From Chloroflexota bacterium (GTDB lineage Bacteria; Chloroflexota; Anaerolineae; Anaerolineales; Villigracilaceae), in assembly GCA_021787595.1 (NCBI GenBank), contig JAJYLQ010000016.1, positions 1 to 64,000 on the forward strand: a DNA stretch of 64,000 nucleotides, in the 5' to 3' direction. Position 1 is the first letter of the stretch, and each line of letters starts with the position of its first letter. Shown here in pieces: positions 25,889 through 36,801 of this stretch. The notes under the pieces are model-generated. The model ran no database searches, was not told the origin of the DNA, and saw nothing but the letters and a program-made list of their open reading frames with translations. Made by a program: the position numbers and the translations under genes.

Positions 25889-26398
25889 ATGGAATTCAAA
25901 GTACTTTACGAGGAATTAGCAAACAGCACGGAGATGATCCGGGCTTTGCTTTCAGGAGTTACGCAGGAAGAAGCGCGCGTAAAGCCAAACGCTGAATCGT
26001 GGTCAATGCTCGAAGTGACTTGTCATCTTTATGATGAAGAACGCGAAGATTTTCGCGAGCATTTGGATTTCATCTTGAATCGTCAAAATGAAGAATGGCA
26101 TCGAATTGATACGGAAGGCTGGGTAATGGAACGAAAATACAACGAGCAGAACTTCCACGCGATGAAAGAAAAATTCTTCGCCGAACGCAAGAAATCGCTG
26201 GAATGGCTCAAAGGCTTATCCAACGCGGATTGGAATAAAACGTATACAACCCCGTACGGTCCGAGGTCCGCGGGCGTGATCTTCGCTTCGTGGATCGCGC
26301 ACGACAATTTGACCGTCCGTCAGTTGGTTGAACTAAGACGGCACAGAATCGAAAATATTGCAAAGCCTTATGATATTCAATACGCGGGAGATTGGTAA
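25889..26398 (+). CDS. DinB-like four-helix protein
   Basis: 169 residues. ESWSMLEVTCHLYDEEREDFREHL carries the first His ligand and ASWIAHDNLTVRQLVEL the second, as in the DinB/YfiT-like metal-binding fold. Such proteins include thiol-dependent transferases and many of unknown role. GGAGG is 5-6 nt upstream. The spacer before it has ATGGTTAATGGTTAATGG repeats. Confidence 0.75.
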   Translation: MEFKVLYEELANSTEMIRALLSGVTQEEARVKPNAESWSMLEVTCHLYDEEREDFREHLDFILNRQNEEWHRIDTEGWVMERKYNEQNFHAMKEKFFAERKKSLEWLKGLSNADWNKTYTTPYGPRSAGVIFASWIAHDNLTVRQLVELRRHRIENIAKPYDIQYAGDW

Positions 26399-26457
26399 TA
26401 TCTAAAACGAAGAATTGATATAAAATATCATACATCTCTTGTCTGGAGGAAAAACAC

Positions 26458-27231
26458 ATGACAACCAGCTCAACATTTCAAGAATTACAAAATCTTTTAT
26501 TGTTTCCAGTTAAAGGGCCGGATGATCGAAAAAGGCTTCTGGTGGCCGGGTTGCTGGGGTTTGCGGGATTCATTATCCCTATCATACCGGGCATTTTCCT
26601 GCTTGGTTATGCCGGATTAATCATGCGAAACATCATTCAAGAAAAGGTTGAACCTTCCATGCTGGAATGGAAGGATTGGGGCAAGATGTTTATTCTAGGC
26701 TTGAAATTAGGAGGTGCGAGTTTTATTTATAGCCTCCCTGCATTCATTGTAATGTTCCTTGGCTACGCTAGCATGATGCTTCCTGCATTTCTTCAGGCGT
26801 TTTCCAACCCACAAAGCTATTCCGATGTCTCTCCTTTTGTGGGGATAAGTTTTATCGGTATGTTTGGCGGCATGGCGCTTTTTGGAGTCGGGTTTATTTT
26901 ATTTATACCCACTTTACTAGCGCTTCCACCTATGATGAGCCATGTTGCGAAAACCGACTCCTTTTCGGCAGCTTTTCATTTCAAAGACTGGTGGAGAGTC
27001 TTTCGTTCAAATATTGGGGGATTTGCGATCACACTTATTCTGACAGCGGGATTGTATTTCCTAGTAATCTTTGCTTTTCAGATTTTGTATATGACGATCA
27101 TTTTGTGCATCACAATACCATTTTTACTTGCTTTTCTTATGGCCTACCTTACGATTATTGCAAGCGCTTTATTTGCAATAGCCTATCGCGAAGGGGACGA
27201 AAAACTCTCGGGGCAGGAATTTATAGCCTGA
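26458..27231 (+). CDS. DUF4013 family membrane protein
   Basis: 257 residues with about six membrane helices. The start GLLGFAGFIIPIIPGIFLLGYAGLIMRN followed by EWKDWGKMFILGLKLG fits DUF4013. GGAGG lies upstream. The A+T content of the gene is higher than its neighbours. Function unknown. Confidence 0.7.
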   Translation: MTTSSTFQELQNLLLFPVKGPDDRKRLLVAGLLGFAGFIIPIIPGIFLLGYAGLIMRNIIQEKVEPSMLEWKDWGKMFILGLKLGGASFIYSLPAFIVMFLGYASMMLPAFLQAFSNPQSYSDVSPFVGISFIGMFGGMALFGVGFILFIPTLLALPPMMSHVAKTDSFSAAFHFKDWWRVFRSNIGGFAITLILTAGLYFLVIFAFQILYMTIILCITIPFLLAFLMAYLTIIASALFAIAYREGDEKLSGQEFIA

Positions 27232-27270
27232 TGAGTTTGCGAGGTTGATGATTAATTTTATTCTTTCGGA

Positions 27271-27627
27271 TTATTCTTTCGGAACCCCAAGCTGGATCAT
27301 CCCCTCCGCAACCCGGACGGGATATGCGGGAATATCTACGACGGCGGGCATTTGCAGCACCTTGCCAGTGCGAACGTCAAACTGCGCTCCGTGCCGCGGA
27401 CAAGTGATGCTGTAGCCTTCCAGCGTGCCTTCGCCCACCGGACCATCATCATGGCTGCAAACATCGGCAATGGAAAAATATTGACCGGCGATGTTGAAAA
27501 TCACGATGGGCTTGCCTTCGATCTCGACAAACAATCGCTCGCCATTCGGCAGTTCGCTGGCCGGCGCGATCTCGACGTATTCGATTTTTGATTCGTCAAC
27601 TTTAGCGTAATTGTACATAGTCATCAT
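27271..27627 (-). CDS. Rieske [2Fe-2S] ferredoxin-like protein
   Basis: 118 residues. Cluster motifs are CSHDDG (C-x-H) and CPRHGAQF (C-x2-H), the order of Rieske proteins of the NirD/biphenyl dioxygenase ferredoxin type. It has no membrane anchor. The start is uncertain: ATGs at 27627, 27624 and 27618 all lack a good ribosome binding site, because a repeat element begins at 27631. It is the last gene of the suf operon; sufU-sufS-associated Rieske proteins may supply or receive Fe-S clusters. Confidence 0.85.
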   Translation of the reverse strand: MMTMYNYAKVDESKIEYVEIAPASELPNGERLFVEIEGKPIVIFNIAGQYFSIADVCSHDDGPVGEGTLEGYSITCPRHGAQFDVRTGKVLQMPAVVDIPAYPVRVAEGMIQLGVPKE

Positions 27628-27630
27628 AGC

Positions 27631-27690
27631 GTAGGGACACAGCGGGACAAATAATCGTCAAAACCTTCACGCGCTTCGCTGTGTCCCTAC
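27631..27690. repeat. 60-bp GTAGGGGCACAGCG-type element, copy 2
   Basis: Ends GTAGGGACACAGCG and CGCTGTGTCCCTAC. Compared with copy 1, both arms carry matching changes (GGGAC with GTCCC), so the stem is kept. Confidence 0.85.
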
Positions 27691-27725
27691 GAATCGCTGG
27701 CTTCGCCTAAACCATAAACACCAGC
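27691..27725. repeat. partial duplicate of the sufU 3' end
   Basis: The segment GAATCGCTGGCTTCGCC with the following AAACC and CCAGC blocks repeats the sufU 3' coding end (about 27797-27830) with only two differences over about 33 nt. It lies between copies 2 and 3 of the 60-bp element. Confidence 0.75.
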
Positions 27726-27785
27726 GTAGGGGCATGGCGGGGCCTGAGAAGACTTTGACGATCAATCATTCCGCTATGCCCCTAC
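27726..27785. repeat. 60-bp GTAGGGGCACAGCG-type element, copy 3
   Basis: Ends GTAGGGGCATGGCG and CGCTATGCCCCTAC, so the stem is preserved through a wobble pair. It ends 4 bp before the sufU stop codon. Confidence 0.85.
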
Positions 27786-27788
27786 GAA

Positions 27789-28184
27789 TCATTCCACCAA
27801 CGAATCGCTGGCTTCGCCTAAACCGTAAACGCCAGCTTTCAAAACCTTCAACGAAAGCAGCGCGCATTTCAAACGCACGGGGCCAAGGTCAATGCCGAGC
27901 ATGTCGAGGATATCTTGTTTGCCAAGTTTCTTTACATCTTCAACTGATTTCCCAATGATGGATTCGATCAACAAATCCGCGGAGGCTTGCGAAATGGCAC
28001 AGCCGTGACCATCGAAGCGCGCATCCGTGACTTTACCGTCCTTATCCACGCGCAGATCAATCTGGATGTGGTCGCCGCACAGCGGATTGTTGTCCGCAAA
28101 CGAAATATCGTGCGGATCAAGATGTCCGCGATAGGATGGATTCTTGTAATGTTCGATAATGACTTCGCGATATAAGTCGTCCAT
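27789..28184 (-). CDS. sufU: SufU-type iron-sulfur scaffold / zinc-dependent sulfur acceptor
   Basis: 131 residues. Cys36 with Asp38 in NPLCGD, Cys62 in GHGCAIS and Cys107 in RLKCALL are the three conserved Cys plus Asp of SufU, which binds zinc and accepts sulfur from SufS. Located directly downstream of sufS. The 3' end of the gene is partly duplicated beyond its stop. Confidence 0.9.
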   Translation of the reverse strand: MDDLYREVIIEHYKNPSYRGHLDPHDISFADNNPLCGDHIQIDLRVDKDGKVTDARFDGHGCAISQASADLLIESIIGKSVEDVKKLGKQDILDMLGIDLGPVRLKCALLSLKVLKAGVYGLGEASDSLVE

Positions 28185-28189
28185 TAGTC

Positions 28190-28320
28190 GAATAGTCCGA
28201 TAGTCAGGTAGTCGGATAGCCTGTTGGTCAAGTGGTCGGATAGTCTAATTGCTGAATGGTCATTGGCAATGAGACAATAAGACCATGAGAGCAAGCGACC
28301 AAATGACCATGTGACTAAAC
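28190..28320. repeat. low-complexity spacer, AGTCGGATAGTC units
   Basis: Between sufS and sufU lies a run of variants of GTCGGATAGTC followed by the inverse sense (GACCATGTGACTAAA). It looks like two facing arrays of degenerate 8-12 bp units. No gene is seen here. Confidence 0.6.
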
Positions 28321-28322
28321 GG

Positions 28323-29549
28323 CTAACCAAACACTTTCTTGACTTTGTAAATTCCTTCGACGAGCTTGTCCACTTCATCTTTCGTCGAATAAAGATAAAA
28401 GCTGGCACGCGTAGTGGCAGGGATTCCAAACTTTTCATGCAATGGCTGCGCGCAGTGATGTCCCGCGCGCACGGCGATGCCGTCGCGGTCCAAAATCTGC
28501 GCAACATCGTGCGGATGAACACCGTCGAACGTGAACGAGGCGACGCCGCCTTTTTTATCGGCGCTGGGGCCGAAGACTTTGACGCCCGGAATCTCCTCGA
28601 GCCGCTCCAACGCGTATTCGGTGATCTCGTGTTCGTGCGCGGCGACATTTTCCATGCCAATCGAAGTCAGAAAATCCACAGCCGCGCCGAAGCCAACGGA
28701 TTCCGCGATGGCGGGAGTCCCGGCTTCGAATTTCGCGGGAATCGAATTCGGTCGGAAGGAACGCAGTTTGACTTCCTTGATCATATCGCCGCCGCCCATG
28801 AACGGAGGCATCGCTTCGAGCAAATCCGCTTTGCCGTACAACGCGCCAATGCCGGTCGGACCGCACATCTTGTGTGCCGAGAAAGCCAGGAAGTCAGCAT
28901 CCAACTTTTGAACATCCACTTTCAAATGCGGCACGGATTGTGCGCCGTCCACGACCGTGATTGCGCCAGCCTCGTGCGCCAGCTTGATGATCTCCGCGGC
29001 GGGCGTGATCGTGCCGAGGACGTTGGACATGTGCGTAAACGAGACCAGCTTCGGGTCCTGGGAAAGAAGCGAGCGGTAAACGTCGAGATCGAGCAGGCCG
29101 TCATTCGTCACCGGGATGAATTCGAGTCGAATGCCGCGTTCCGCCGCGAGGATGTGCCACGGAACCAGATTGCTGTGATGCTCCATCTCGGTCAGGATGA
29201 CGAGGTCGCCCGCTTTGAGGTTGGCGCGCGCCCACGTGTATGCAACGAGATTGATCGACTCAGTGGTATTGCGCGTGTAGATGATCTCGCGCGCGGCCGG
29301 CGCGTTGATGAACTTCGCGATCTTTTCGCGCGCCAGCTCGTACGCCGCCGTCGCTTCCTCCGCCAGTGTATGAACGCCGCGATGAATGTTGGCATTGAAG
29401 CGGCGATAATATTCGTTCATCGCTTCGATGACCGGCTCGGGCTTTTGCGACGTGGCTGTAGAATCAAGGTAAACAACCTTGATGCCGGGACGGACCTCGC
29501 GATCCAGGATGGGAAATTGCCTGCGGATGGAAACTACATCTAAGGACAT
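28323..29549 (-). CDS. sufS: cysteine desulfurase SufS
   Basis: 408 residues. Type II desulfurase: PLP lysine in FSAHKMCGPTGIGALYG, His in DGAQSVPH, and the active Cys in RAGHHCAQPLH. It releases sulfur from cysteine and hands it to SufU. It is in the suf operon between the unknown Lys/Ala-rich protein and sufU. The long open frame on the opposite strand over the same region is a codon-phase shadow. Confidence 0.95.
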   Translation of the reverse strand: MSLDVVSIRRQFPILDREVRPGIKVVYLDSTATSQKPEPVIEAMNEYYRRFNANIHRGVHTLAEEATAAYELAREKIAKFINAPAAREIIYTRNTTESINLVAYTWARANLKAGDLVILTEMEHHSNLVPWHILAAERGIRLEFIPVTNDGLLDLDVYRSLLSQDPKLVSFTHMSNVLGTITPAAEIIKLAHEAGAITVVDGAQSVPHLKVDVQKLDADFLAFSAHKMCGPTGIGALYGKADLLEAMPPFMGGGDMIKEVKLRSFRPNSIPAKFEAGTPAIAESVGFGAAVDFLTSIGMENVAAHEHEITEYALERLEEIPGVKVFGPSADKKGGVASFTFDGVHPHDVAQILDRDGIAVRAGHHCAQPLHEKFGIPATTRASFYLYSTKDEVDKLVEGIYKVKKVFG

Positions 29550-29594
29550 ATCGGATGGAAAACCGGGACCGCTCGAAAAGCCGTCCCAGAAAAT

Positions 29595-30146
29595 TTAGTA
29601 ATCGGGAATTTCCTTGCGGCTGCCTTTGCGCGCAAAGCTCGCTGCGCGAATTTGGTCGGACGTGACCGGATACCACAAAATGCGATCCGGCACCATCCAG
29701 CCATCGGTCAGGAAAACATTGGATCGGAACTGCACCGCCACCATTTTGTTATCCACCTGCACGACGATGCCTTTGATCCAGCCGCGCACGCGTTCGCTGT
29801 TGCGTTCGTGATCGCAGAAAACTTCCACCGTATCACCGACTTCGAAGGCATGTTCCGCGCCGGGCGCTTTCATGTAAGCGAATTGCTGCAGGGCCAGCTT
29901 CGACCGAAGAGCGGTACGCCGCTCCGACGATATCGGCGGGACGTGCACGACAGCGCGCGGCCGCGCTGGCTGGATCTTTGTCTTCGCTTTGACCGCCAGT
30001 TTGTTTGCCGATGGTTTGACTGCCGTTTTAGCTTCTTCCCTGACAATCGGCTTGGACGCTCCCTTGGCAGATGCCTTCGCTGTGATCTTCCGAGCTGCCT
30101 TTGTTGCTGATTTCGATTTAGTCACTTTCCTTGTTTTCGTCTTCAT
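29595..30146 (-). CDS. Lys/Ala-rich protein with C-terminal SH3-like domain, unknown function
   Basis: 183 residues. The first about 70 are Lys/Ala/Thr-rich and probably disordered, like a nucleic-acid-binding tail. Residues about 100-165 (FEVGDTVEVFCDHERNSERVRGWIKGIVVQVDNKMVAVQF) look like a small SH3-type beta barrel. It sits in the suf operon between sufD and sufS. I know no Suf role for such a protein; it may be unrelated to Fe-S assembly and simply co-transcribed. Confidence 0.7.
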   Translation of the reverse strand: MKTKTRKVTKSKSATKAARKITAKASAKGASKPIVREEAKTAVKPSANKLAVKAKTKIQPARPRAVVHVPPISSERRTALRSKLALQQFAYMKAPGAEHAFEVGDTVEVFCDHERNSERVRGWIKGIVVQVDNKMVAVQFRSNVFLTDGWMVPDRILWYPVTSDQIRAASFARKGSRKEIPDY

Positions 30147-30209
30147 TCCAAATTCCTGTGATATGAAGTCAATTCTTTTTACAACATTTCGAGTTGCAAA
30201 GCAATAGCC

Positions 30210-31547
30210 CTACCCCATCTTCTGCAAAATTGCCTGATGGAATCTTTCGCGCACGCCCTCGAACGGGATACGCTGCATGATCGGGTCGAAGAAACCCTCG
30301 ACGACCACGCGCTCCGCATCTTTCTGCGGGATGCCGCGCGATTTGAGATAGAAGATCGGTTCCTCCTCCAGCCTGCCGACGGTCGCGCCATGTGTGCAGC
30401 GGACATCGTCTGCGAGGATTTCCAGCCCCGGGATTGAATCGGCGCGCGCGCCCTCATCCAGAACGATGTTTCGATTCGCTTGATAACCGTCCGTCTTCTC
30501 CGCGCCCTTGGCGACGTAGATCATGCCCTGCCAAACAGAGCGGCTCTTGCCTTTCAACGCCCCTTTGAACAACAGGTCGCTGGTGGTGTGCGGCGCGAGA
30601 TGATTCTGCTGCGTATCGTGATCGAGATGCTGCGTGCCGTCCGTGAAATAGAAACCGGACATGCGTCCCGTCGCGCCTTCGCCAGCTAAATCCAATTCGG
30701 AAAAGTTCTTTGTCAACTTCGAGCCGATCGCGCCGAAGATCCAATCGAGGCTGCCGCCGCGTTCCACGCGGATCCGCTCGTGACTGAAATTCCAAACGTG
30801 CTTGCCCCACGATTGTAACTCGACAAATTTGAGACTCGCGCCCTGCATGACTTTGATCTCGACAATGCCAGCATGGAACGCGTCGCTCGATTCGGTCGGC
30901 GACGCGGATTCATGTACATACGTCGCGTTTGCGCCTTCATCAAGGAGGATCAGCAAATGCGAGATGTGGGCCAGATTCGCGCCGGGTCCCCACAAAATGC
31001 TGTGAAGTGGCTGCTCAATGTGGGTGTTCTTCGGAACGTAAAGAATAACACCCGTTTGCGAAAGCGCGCCCGCCAGCGCGGCGAACTTACCTTCTTCCAC
31101 GTTGACGGTTTGTCCAAGTATTTTTTCGATGATCTCCGGATGTTTTTCCTGCGCGGTTTTGAAATCCGTGAAGATCACGCCCTGCTTTGCAAGCGACGCA
31201 TCCAAATCAATCTTCGAGCCGCCGGGGAACAAAACAATTTGTCCGCCGTGCTGATCGGCAACCAGTGGTTTGAACAACTCTTCAGGCATGGATGGAAAAT
31301 CTTTGTACGCGCCGTCAGTCGGAAGCTTGAATGAATCCACTGGCAAGGCGCGCAAATCGGTGCGGCGCCAGGCTTCGAGAGTCGTGTCGGGTAGAGTCTG
31401 CTTTTTGAACGCGTCCCAAGCGCGGGCGCGGTAGGATGCGATGAATCCGCTCGAGGCGGGAATGTCCGCTTGAGTGAAGGCGAAATCCTTTGCGCCAGAT
31501 TCGACTCGAGGAGACTTTGAAATTACAACTTTTCGTTTTTCCTGCAT
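30210..31547 (-). CDS. sufD: Fe-S cluster assembly protein SufD
   Basis: 445 residues. The right-handed beta-helix core shows LDHDTQQNHLAPHTTSDLLFKGAL, and the C-terminal block IPGLEILADDVRCTHGATVGRLEEEPIFYL is typical of SufB/SufD. It forms the SufBC2D scaffold. Start at 31547 is chosen (GGAA upstream); the longer frame runs into the AAGTTGAAACGTTT repeat tract between sufB and sufD. Confidence 0.92.
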   Translation of the reverse strand: MQEKRKVVISKSPRVESGAKDFAFTQADIPASSGFIASYRARAWDAFKKQTLPDTTLEAWRRTDLRALPVDSFKLPTDGAYKDFPSMPEELFKPLVADQHGGQIVLFPGGSKIDLDASLAKQGVIFTDFKTAQEKHPEIIEKILGQTVNVEEGKFAALAGALSQTGVILYVPKNTHIEQPLHSILWGPGANLAHISHLLILLDEGANATYVHESASPTESSDAFHAGIVEIKVMQGASLKFVELQSWGKHVWNFSHERIRVERGGSLDWIFGAIGSKLTKNFSELDLAGEGATGRMSGFYFTDGTQHLDHDTQQNHLAPHTTSDLLFKGALKGKSRSVWQGMIYVAKGAEKTDGYQANRNIVLDEGARADSIPGLEILADDVRCTHGATVGRLEEEPIFYLKSRGIPQKDAERVVVEGFFDPIMQRIPFEGVRERFHQAILQKMG

Positions 31548-31615
31548 GTCAATTCCGTTTGAAAGTTTGCAAGTTGAAACGTTTGAACGTTCAAACATGC
31601 CAACTTGACAACTTG

Positions 31616-33631
<2,016 letters not shown>

Positions 33632-33639
33632 AAGAAGCT

Positions 33640-33702
33640 CCGTTATTCGATACTCGATAATTCGATATTCGAGTATTCGAAATTCGATTATCGAATATCG
33701 GC
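33640..33702. repeat. low-complexity spacer, TTCGATATTCGA units
   Basis: The sufC-sufB gap is almost entirely variants of ATTCGATATTCGA in both senses. A smaller tract of the same type is at 35404-35433 between xseB and xseA. Confidence 0.65.
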
Positions 33703-33703
33703 A

Positions 33704-34480
33704 CTAAGCCGTTTCTTCAGTCTTTTCTTTCTCGCGGAGCCAATCGTAGCCGTGCTCTTCGAGCGACAGCGCCAGATCGGGTCCGCCCGATTCGACGATG
33801 CGTCCGTTCATCATCACGTGGACAAATTGCGGCTTGATGTAATTCAACAGACGCTGGTAATGTGTGATGACGAGCACGCCGAGATTCGGCCCCGTCAGCG
33901 CGTTGACACCTTCCGAGACAACGCGCAGCGCGTCAATGTCGAGACCTGAATCGGTCTCATCCAAAATAGCGATCTCCGGCTTGAGAGTTGCCATCTGCAA
34001 AATCTCAGCCCGTTTCTTTTCCCCGCCCGAAAATCCGTCGTTGAGATAACGCCCCGCAAACGCTTGATCCATCTTGAGCAAATCCATCTGCTCCTTGAGC
34101 ATCTTGCGGAACTCCGGCACCGGGATGCCTTTGTCTTCCTTGTTGACCGCGCGGCGGCGGGCGTTGAGCGCCGTCCGCAGGAAGTTGGCCACGGTCACGC
34201 CGGGGATCGCAACCGGATATTGGAACGCGAGGAAAAGTCCAAGGCGCGAACGTTCGTCCGCTTCGAGTTCGAGGATATTTTGTCCTTTGAAAAGTACCTC
34301 ACCTTTTGTTGCCACGTAGCCCGGATGCCCCATTAATGTATATGCCAACGTGGTTTTGCCTGTGCCATTGGGCCCCATGATGGCATGGATTTCACCCTGC
34401 TTGACCGTCAAATGGACGCCCTGCAAAATCTCTTTATCCGCAACATTAACGTGCAAATTTTTGATGACCAGTTCCGACAT
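33704..34480 (-). CDS. sufC: Fe-S assembly ATPase SufC
   Basis: 258 residues, ABC-type ATPase. Walker [13 protein letters not shown], signature [11 protein letters not shown], Walker [14 protein letters not shown]. First gene of the suf operon; GGAG precedes the ATG and a sigma70-type promoter lies about 50 bp upstream. It drives conformational change of the SufBC2D complex. Confidence 0.95.
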   Translation of the reverse strand: MSELVIKNLHVNVADKEILQGVHLTVKQGEIHAIMGPNGTGKTTLAYTLMGHPGYVATKGEVLFKGQNILELEADERSRLGLFLAFQYPVAIPGVTVANFLRTALNARRRAVNKEDKGIPVPEFRKMLKEQMDLLKMDQAFAGRYLNDGFSGGEKKRAEILQMATLKPEIAILDETDSGLDIDALRVVSEGVNALTGPNLGVLVITHYQRLLNYIKPQFVHVMMNGRIVESGGPDLALSLEEHGYDWLREKEKTEETA

Positions 34481-34524
34481 GAATACTCCTATACGAAGCG
34501 CCTTCCGGCGATTTACCGTGCGGC

Positions 34525-34553
34525 ATTATAGCAGGCCAAGGAGGAAAAGTCAA
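34525..34553 (-). promoter_or_regulatory. suf operon promoter (sigma70 type)
   Basis: On the minus strand TTGACT (34548-34553) and a perfect TATAAT (34525-34530) are separated by exactly 17 bp. Transcription would start near 34518, giving a leader of about 38 nt before sufC. Confidence 0.85.
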
Positions 34554-34579
34554 TATTTATCATATTTTTCTAGTATATT
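34553..34579. promoter_or_regulatory. predicted SufR-type operator, suf copy
   Basis: A 27-bp A+T-rich element (ATATTTAT-C-ATATTT-T-TCTAGTATATT) that matches 25 of 27 bases of the one at 45171-45197. It abuts the -35 box of the suf promoter. It has dyad symmetry around 34565-34566, weaker than in the other copy. Confidence 0.75.
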
Positions 34580-34707
34580 AGGCGGCGTTGGTTAAGATAT
34601 TCTTACGGCAAAAGTGAATGTATTAGTAGCAAACACGGCATGAAGGAGGAAAAACCGTGGGTAAATATCGAGTGTATCCAGCATTGAATTGGGTATGGAT
34701 ATTGAAT

Positions 34708-35160
34708 TTATTTCCACAGCAACCAAACTAAAGTCGTCACCAAAATCCCCCACAAGATTCCGCCGGTCACTTCCAGCGGCGTGTGACCCAGCACTTCCCT
34801 CAATTCATCTTCATCCCAAATATGACCTTTGAGCAACTCATCAAATAAATAATTAATTCGCTCGGCGTGCATCCCGGCCTGACGGCGCACGCCCGCCGCG
34901 TCATAAGTTACGATCATCGCAATCGCAACGCCGAGCGCAAATAATGGACTATCGTAACCAACGTAAAGTCCAACGGCGTTCGTCGCGCCGACGATCAACG
35001 CCGAATGCGAACTCGGCATGCCGCCTGTGGTGAGAAGCAATCCCCACAGCCAGCGACGCGAACGCAAATATTCGATTGGTACTTTGATGACTTGCGCGGT
35101 GAACCAGGCAATCAGCGCCGCGATCAGCACGCGGTTGACGAGGAGTCCGCCCAGGTTCAT
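34708..35160 (-). CDS. DUF212/divergent PAP2-like membrane protein (YuiD family)
   Basis: 150 residues with about four membrane helices. GGMPSSHSALIVGATNAVG is the signature of the family, and ERINYLFDELLKGH with LGHTPLEVTGGILWG are conserved downstream. The family is distantly related to acid phosphatases; substrate unknown. Its start overlaps the xseB stop by ATGA. Confidence 0.85.
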   Translation of the reverse strand: MNLGGLLVNRVLIAALIAWFTAQVIKVPIEYLRSRRWLWGLLLTTGGMPSSHSALIVGATNAVGLYVGYDSPLFALGVAIAMIVTYDAAGVRRQAGMHAERINYLFDELLKGHIWDEDELREVLGHTPLEVTGGILWGILVTTLVWLLWK

Positions 35161-35396
35161 TGTTCCTCTTCAAAATCAACCGCTGCGCCGCCCGAAAGCT
35201 GCCTGACTTTTAGTTCGGCTTGATCGAGCAGCTCCGCGCAGCGCTTGACCAGCGCCTGGCCGCGTTCATAAAGCGACATGGATTCATCGAGCGAGCGCTG
35301 TTCGCTTTCGAGCGCGGCAACGATGGTTTCCAATTCCTTGAAAGCCGCCTCATAATTTAGTTCCTCGATGGGTTTGGAAGAAGTTGACTTTGGCAT
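35157..35396 (-). CDS. xseB: exodeoxyribonuclease VII small subunit
   Basis: 79 residues. NYEAAFKELETIVAALESEQRSLDESMSLYERGQALVKRC is the standard XseB two-helix pattern. Start at 35396 has GGAG upstream. Encoded directly after xseA, with which it forms the single-strand-specific exonuclease VII. Confidence 0.92.
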   Translation of the reverse strand: MPKSTSSKPIEELNYEAAFKELETIVAALESEQRSLDESMSLYERGQALVKRCAELLDQAELKVRQLSGGAAVDFEEEQ

Positions 35397-35435
35397 AAGA
35401 ACTCCATTCAACATTCGATATTCGATATTCGATTG

Positions 35436-36674
35436 CTATTTGCGTTTTGCCGCTTGCGTTTTGCGATCCACGACTTCCGCATCGAATTCGCCGTCCGACA
35501 CGCGCACGCGGACGCCGTCTTTGGCCTGCGCGACTTTGCGGATGAGCAGGCCATCCCTTCGACGCGTGACGACCGCGTAGCCTCTCGCCAGGACTTGAAG
35601 CGGATTCAGCGTCTCGAGGCGTTTGCCCAGCCCCGCGAGTTGACTCGCTTCGAGCGCGAGCCGGTGAGCTTCTCCCGCCTCGACGCGATGCGAAAGCTCA
35701 TCGAGCCGCTGGCGATCCGACTGAATCCGGCGCGCGGGGGAAAAGAATTTTAAGCTGGAAGAAAGAGAACCGATCTCCGACTTTCGATCATCGAGAAAAT
35801 CAAAGAGGAAAGAGGAAAGATTCCCGCTGATGGATTGAAGGGTTTGAGACAGGTCGAATGCGGTCGTTTGCGTTGCAAGTTCCGCGGCGGCGGTGGGAGT
35901 TGGCGCGCGCAGATCGGCGGCAAAATCCGAGAGCGTAAAATCCGTTTCGTGTCCCACGCCGCAAATGACCGGGACTTCAGATGACGCCACCGCACGCACA
36001 ACGTGTTCATCGTTGAATGCCCACAAATCTTCAATCGAACCGCCGCCGCGCGCAAGCAAAATTACATCCGGCTGCGGCGCAAGCTGATTTAGCGATTGAA
36101 TTGCTTCCACAATTTTGGGCGGCGCGTCATCGCCTTGAACCGGCGCGGGCGCAAGGATCACTTCGACCAGCGGCAAACGCCGCCGGATGGCGGTGAGCAT
36201 ATCGCGGACTGCCGCGCCGGTTGCGGAGGTCACGATGCCGATGTGTTTTGGAAATTCCGGAATGGGCCGTTTGCGTTCGGGATCGAATAAGCCTTCGGAT
36301 TCGAGCCAGGCTTTCAGCCGCAGGAATTCCTGGTATAACGCACCCTCGCCCACCGGTCGGATTTGATCGGCGTAGAGCTGGTATTGTCCGCTGACCTCGT
36401 AGACGCCAATCTTTCCATGTGCCGCGACCGCCATCCCATCTTGAAGCGCAAGATTCAAACGCATCGCGGACGTTTTCCACATCACGCTGCGAAGCGACGC
36501 GCCCGCATCCTTCAACGTAAAGTAGATATGTCCCGACGCGGGACGCGAGAGATTCGAAATCTCGCCTTCCACCCAAACATCCTGAAGCGTCACATCGGAC
36601 TCGATTTGATCGCGGATGTATTTCGTGAGCGAGGAAACCGTCCATTGAGCCGAAGCAAATAATGAAGGCTGCAT
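35436..36674 (-). CDS. xseA: exodeoxyribonuclease VII large subunit
   Basis: 412 residues. N-terminal OB fold (DVWVEGEISNLSRPASGHIYFTLKD), catalytic core with GIVTSATGAAVRDMLTAIRRR, ILLARGGGSIEDLWAFNDE and GVGHETDFTLSDFAADLRAPTP, then a long helical region. Standard length for XseA is about 400-450. First gene of xseA-xseB-DUF212. Confidence 0.94.
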   Translation of the reverse strand: MQPSLFASAQWTVSSLTKYIRDQIESDVTLQDVWVEGEISNLSRPASGHIYFTLKDAGASLRSVMWKTSAMRLNLALQDGMAVAAHGKIGVYEVSGQYQLYADQIRPVGEGALYQEFLRLKAWLESEGLFDPERKRPIPEFPKHIGIVTSATGAAVRDMLTAIRRRLPLVEVILAPAPVQGDDAPPKIVEAIQSLNQLAPQPDVILLARGGGSIEDLWAFNDEHVVRAVASSEVPVICGVGHETDFTLSDFAADLRAPTPTAAAELATQTTAFDLSQTLQSISGNLSSFLFDFLDDRKSEIGSLSSSLKFFSPARRIQSDRQRLDELSHRVEAGEAHRLALEASQLAGLGKRLETLNPLQVLARGYAVVTRRRDGLLIRKVAQAKDGVRVRVSDGEFDAEVVDRKTQAAKRK

Positions 36675-36712
36675 CGAAGCGAGGATACTCGAAGATGCGT
36701 CCTCTTACAAGT

Positions 36713-36772
36713 GTAGGGACACAGCGGGACGATCATTCGTCAAATTGCGCCCAATCCTCGCTGTGTCCCTGC
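36713..36772. repeat. 60-bp GTAGGGGCACAGCG-type element, copy 4
   Basis: Ends GTAGGGACACAGCG and CGCTGTGTCCCTGC between the divergent xseA and HIT genes. Stem changes match those of copy 2. Confidence 0.85.
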
Positions 36773-36801
36773 CGTCTTATGCTAAAATCAGGAAACAAAA
36801 A

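Noticed and set aside
28311-29543. 410-residue open frame on the plus strand
   Set aside because: It lies wholly antisense to sufS in a high-GC codon-phase pattern and shows no protein motifs.
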